The position numbers and the translations under genes are program-made. Shown in pieces: positions 61,326 through 64,000 of a DNA stretch of 64,000 nt. Below the pieces are notes generated by a model that worked only from the letters and a program-made list of their open reading frames with translations, did no database searches and was not told the DNA's origin. Positions within the stretch are counted from its first letter, which is position 1. Every line of letters begins with the position of its first letter. This stretch comes from Theristus sp. LFF4_11 (taxonomy: Eukaryota; Nematoda; Chromadorea; Monhysterida; Xyalidae): the NCBI GenBank assembly GCA_030248135.1, contig JASANC010001491.1:21693-85692 (forward strand), given 5' to 3'.

Positions 61326-62371
61326 AAATTATCTAAAAATGCGGGAGACGCATATAAAAGGAGGAATATGGCTTTGTGTAAGCAGTGAGAGACTTGGCTC
61401 GACAACTCTTTTCAAGTCTCTGATGTGGTACACACGGATACAAGTACATAAGAGTAATATTTTTGCGCCGCGTTTGTTTTGCTGAAAAGCGTAAAATTTT
61501 AAATTATTTTTTGACTGTCCTTTACAGTTTAGTCCGAAATCACACCATGAGCGAAATTCTGTGCAAATTCTGTGCAGAACTTCTGTAAATCAAGAATCTG
61601 TAAATTCTGTGCAAAAATAGAAAAATCAGAGACTGCAAGACATTGCTTCATATGGTTTTATCGTTACTAACGTACGGTATGGCCGGTTAAACATGGCAGC
61701 TTTTTTCAGGGTGCAAGGAGCGCGCGAATTTTGAATGAAAGAAAAAAGACGTTCAGAAACCCAATTGTGTGCTAAATTTGACGCGTTTTTTTAACTAATG
61801 GATTATCCGCGCTCTTCTTTTCATTTTTTATCCCTTCTACACATGATTAAGAATTACGTTGGCTCTTTTTTAAAAAAGACAACTCCAAGTCTGCGGCTGA
61901 TCCCGCCTTGATGGACTGCCTCATTTATTCGGCCATACCGTACGTATCACTGTGTGCACACCTTCACCAGCGACAAAAAGGTGTTGTCTTCCGTTGATTT
62001 TCACCCTTTTCACTGTCCCGTGAGTCGTTGCCTTTGCCATAGAAAGGGACCTTGCGTTCCCCAATGCCTCTGCGATAACTTTGTCCTGGGCAAACCAGTA
62101 TCAGCGATCTGGGAAGTCTGATCGTTATTTTAGTGGTTTTAGTGGTCGTTAAATGCCCGAAATACCGCAAATGTTAAAGTTTTAATTGTCTACAAAGTAC
62201 ATGTGCAACTGAAATAATGAATAAACGGCGCAAAAATATGGCTCTTATGTACTTGTATCCGTGTGTACCACATCAGAGACTTGAAAAGAGTTGTCGAGCC
62301 AAGTCTCTCACTGCTTACACAAAGCCATATTCCTCCTTTTATATGCGTCTCCCGCATTTTTAGATAATATT
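61326..62371. mobile_element. 1.05-kb fold-back element with about 150-bp inverted arms
   Basis: The left arm 61326-61482 (ATCTAAAAATGCGGGAGACG, AAAGGAGGAATATGGCTTTG, GTACACACGGATACAAGTAC) is mirrored by the right arm 62221-62371 almost base for base. The interior contains a copy of the GTATGGCCG-ended element (61670-61945) and no convincing gene; the minus frame 61964-62170 shows no domain. It may be a non-autonomous transposon with long terminal inverted repeats. Confidence 0.85.
61670..61945. mobile_element. GTATGGCCG-ended element, copy 2, nested in the fold-back
   Basis: ACGTACGGTATGGCCG at the left is mirrored by CGGCCATACCGTACGT at the right. The interior matches 24605-24869 (AACATGGCAGCTTTTTTCAG, GTGCAAGGAGCGCGCGAA, AACTCCAAGTCTGCGGCTGA). 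Confidence 0.85.
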
Positions 62372-62379
62372 CTGACTTT

Positions 62380-63080
62380 TAAATAAGTCCCGAAGGTCGG
62401 ACCAAATTCACATCTCGTTGGTCACACATTCTTCTAAACCCCGGATAACTGAGGTTTTTCATTTTTCGTTTTTTGGGCCGATTTCGCCTTTGCTATTTCT
62501 ACGGCCGATTCGCCCGACATCGTCACGATTTAGTACCTAGAATTGCTCACATAAGAAAACTGACCCAAAACCCGTCATCGGCGCAATGAATTACCATGGA
62601 CAACACAGTTTTCTTGTTTTTTGCATTTGAACCGATTTCGCTAGTTTCCACGGCGGTTCGCCCGAAATCGTCACGATTCAGTATCTAGAGTTGCTCACAT
62701 AAAAAAACTAATCCAAAATCCGTGAACACCGTATTGAATTACCCTGGGAAACACCCTTTTCTTGTTTTTCGTTTCGAACCGCGTAGTCGTTTTTTTTTTA
62801 TTTCTCGCTTCTCGTTGCATTCACAGTTTTGCGTCGATAATGGACATGCAGTAGTTTTTTTTCGCGTATTTTTTTCTCGGGAATCGCGGTCGTCCGTGCA
62901 TCGCAGCGCAACTGAATAATTCGAACGCACCGAGCTACAACTGAATCTCAGCTGATCCTCCGTGGCGCCCGTGGGGCGGGCGCCGAGGCGTCCGTGAGCC
63001 CACATTCGCATAATTTTCAACAAATTTTAACTCGACGAAAAATAATCAACGCTTCGACGCAAAATAATTTACTGGTGGTG
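62380..63080 (+). mobile_element. probable LTR / leader of a retrotransposon
   Basis: It directly precedes a gag-like region. It contains a direct repeat of about 150 bp (62480-62620 and 62632-62770; shared words CGTCACGATT, TAGTTGCTCACATAA-like and GAATTACC). A possible primer-binding site TGGTGGCGACAATGC lies near 63074-63088. No 3' LTR is in the window, so the ends cannot be fixed. Confidence 0.35.
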
Positions 63081-63177
63081 GCGACAATGCACATTTCGCT
63101 TCGGGCATAACGTTGTTTCTGCATCGCGTAAGTTGATTCTAAATTTGATGTTTTTTCTCGAGTTTGATTTGAGCTGC

Positions 63178-64000
63178 ATGAGTCGCGAGTTTATCACTGA
63201 GTCGCATTTGCAACAACTGGAAGCCCGAGTTGCGGCACTGCAACAGCAACTTGCTGCTTTGGATAACGAATTTGAATCGCACTCTCGCGCTCACTCGCCT
63301 CCAGAGCAAGCCGTATTTTGCCGTCTTGCTCTGTTGCCTTTATTTCACGGTCGCGATCCATGGGAACACGCCCCATCATGGGTGGAGCAGTTTGAAAAAA
63401 TAGTGCCCACATGTTGTGTCCACGAGTACTTCTGGCCAAATTTATTTGCATCTCGATTGAGCGGCAGTGCTGAATCATGGCTCAGCAATTTTATTTCGCA
63501 AGCGCAGTTCTCGCAGTCACAACGCAGCGCGCGCCTGGCCTTCGCAATCACGAACGTGCAGGTATGCAGAGTAGAAAAACCAGCTTTTTGGCCCAGTTTA
63601 CTAGTGAAGACGCCTCGGATTTCGCTTCTGAGTTGTTGTGCAACCGTCGTCAGGGTGACCGGGAGTCCGTGCCCATGTACGCATGTGAGTTGTATAAGCT
63701 GGCCAAGCGAGCCAGTGGTAGGATCCAAAGAATCCCTCGGCGTGTTGGAGGAACATTCTTCGTGAACTTTTTCTGGCCGGACTACGCCCCACGCTAGTAA
63801 TCGCGTTGCGCGCGCTACTGCCGTTTTTGCCATTGGATTTCAACAGCGCTGTGCAAGAAGCCGCTCGCGTGGAAGCTGCACTCAAACACGGTTGCTCCCC
63901 GAATGAATATTTACTCGTTAGTTGGAGCCGCACACTCAAAGTGTTCCCCGACCTCGATCGCACCGCGCAGTGTCCGCTGACCGCAGCAGAAAAACCCAAA
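63178..64000 (+). pseudogene. LTR-retrotransposon gag region, frame-broken and cut by the window end
   Basis: An ATG at 63178 opens a frame with a short coiled coil (HLQQLEARVAALQQQLAAL) and a gag-like core (LPLFHGRDPWEHAPSWVEQF, LFASRLSGSAESWLSNF). Gag-like similarity then moves to a second frame from about 63545 (DFASELLCNRRQGDRESVPM) and to a third from about 63745 (FNSAVQEAARVEAALKHG), which runs off the window. At least two frameshifts are therefore present, and this copy is not intact, unless sequencing errors explain them. No zinc knuckle, protease or polymerase is reached. Family by layout: a Metaviridae-like element. Confidence 0.7.

Overview
This is intron-rich eukaryotic DNA from an ecdysozoan animal, most likely a nematode. 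The evidence is a neuropeptide precursor carrying repeated KSAYVRF-type peptides (close to the nematode flp-6 peptide KSAYMRF), a kainate-type glutamate receptor with many short exons, C-type-lectin/EGF and PAN/chitin-binding secreted proteins, and dense small non-autonomous transposons in introns. I cannot name the species. Gene models were built by hand from splice sites, codon phase and domain logic. Where all exon phases agree I treat the model as strong; the 5' ends of several genes are unresolved and say so.

Layout. 1-3.1 kb holds no recognised gene. 3.1-14.0 kb (+) is a complete-looking transmembrane mucin: signal peptide, about 26 tandem 34-residue Ser/Thr repeats, more Ser/Thr-rich sequence, a SEA domain with a GSVIV self-cleavage site, one membrane span and a cytoplasmic tail. 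17.4-18.3 kb (+) is the neuropeptide gene. 19.0-29.5 kb (-) is one large gene encoding three repeats of a C-type lectin-like domain plus an EGF-like Cys module; one intron contains 244 uninterrupted AAC triplets starting at its sixth base. 30.5-32.2 kb (-) is a Star/FkbM-type membrane-anchored methyltransferase-like gene. 33.5-36.1 kb (-) encodes a multi-pass membrane protein I do not recognise. 36.8-46.9 kb (-) is a 20-exon kainate-type ionotropic glutamate receptor; intron 5 carries, on the opposite strand, a 67-codon ORF for a signal-peptide-bearing, cysteine-rich peptide. 49.0-50.0 kb (+) is a small Cys-rich protein. 50.7-51.5 and 53.1-54.2 kb (+) are tandem paralogues with a PAN-like domain, a poly-Thr linker and a chitin-binding (peritrophin-A) domain. 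55.4-60.8 kb (+) is an acidic, Asp-Asn-repeat, coiled-coil protein. The window ends in a degraded LTR-retrotransposon gag region (63.2-64.0 kb).

Mobile and repeated DNA is a main theme. I recognise a 235-bp MITE family (8 copies, most carrying the palindrome TGACGTCA near both ends), a 90-bp hairpin family (4 copies), a TGCAGTGCA fold-back family (3), a GACGT-rich family with terminal inverted repeats (3), a C/G-run-rich element (2), a GTATGGCCG-ended element (2), tRNA-derived SINE-like pieces, a 1-kb fold-back with 150-bp arms, and several tandem arrays. Nearly all genic copies lie in introns; one MITE end coincides with a splice donor of the mucin gene. Surface, secreted and neuronal products dominate, but I see no evidence that the genes form one pathway.
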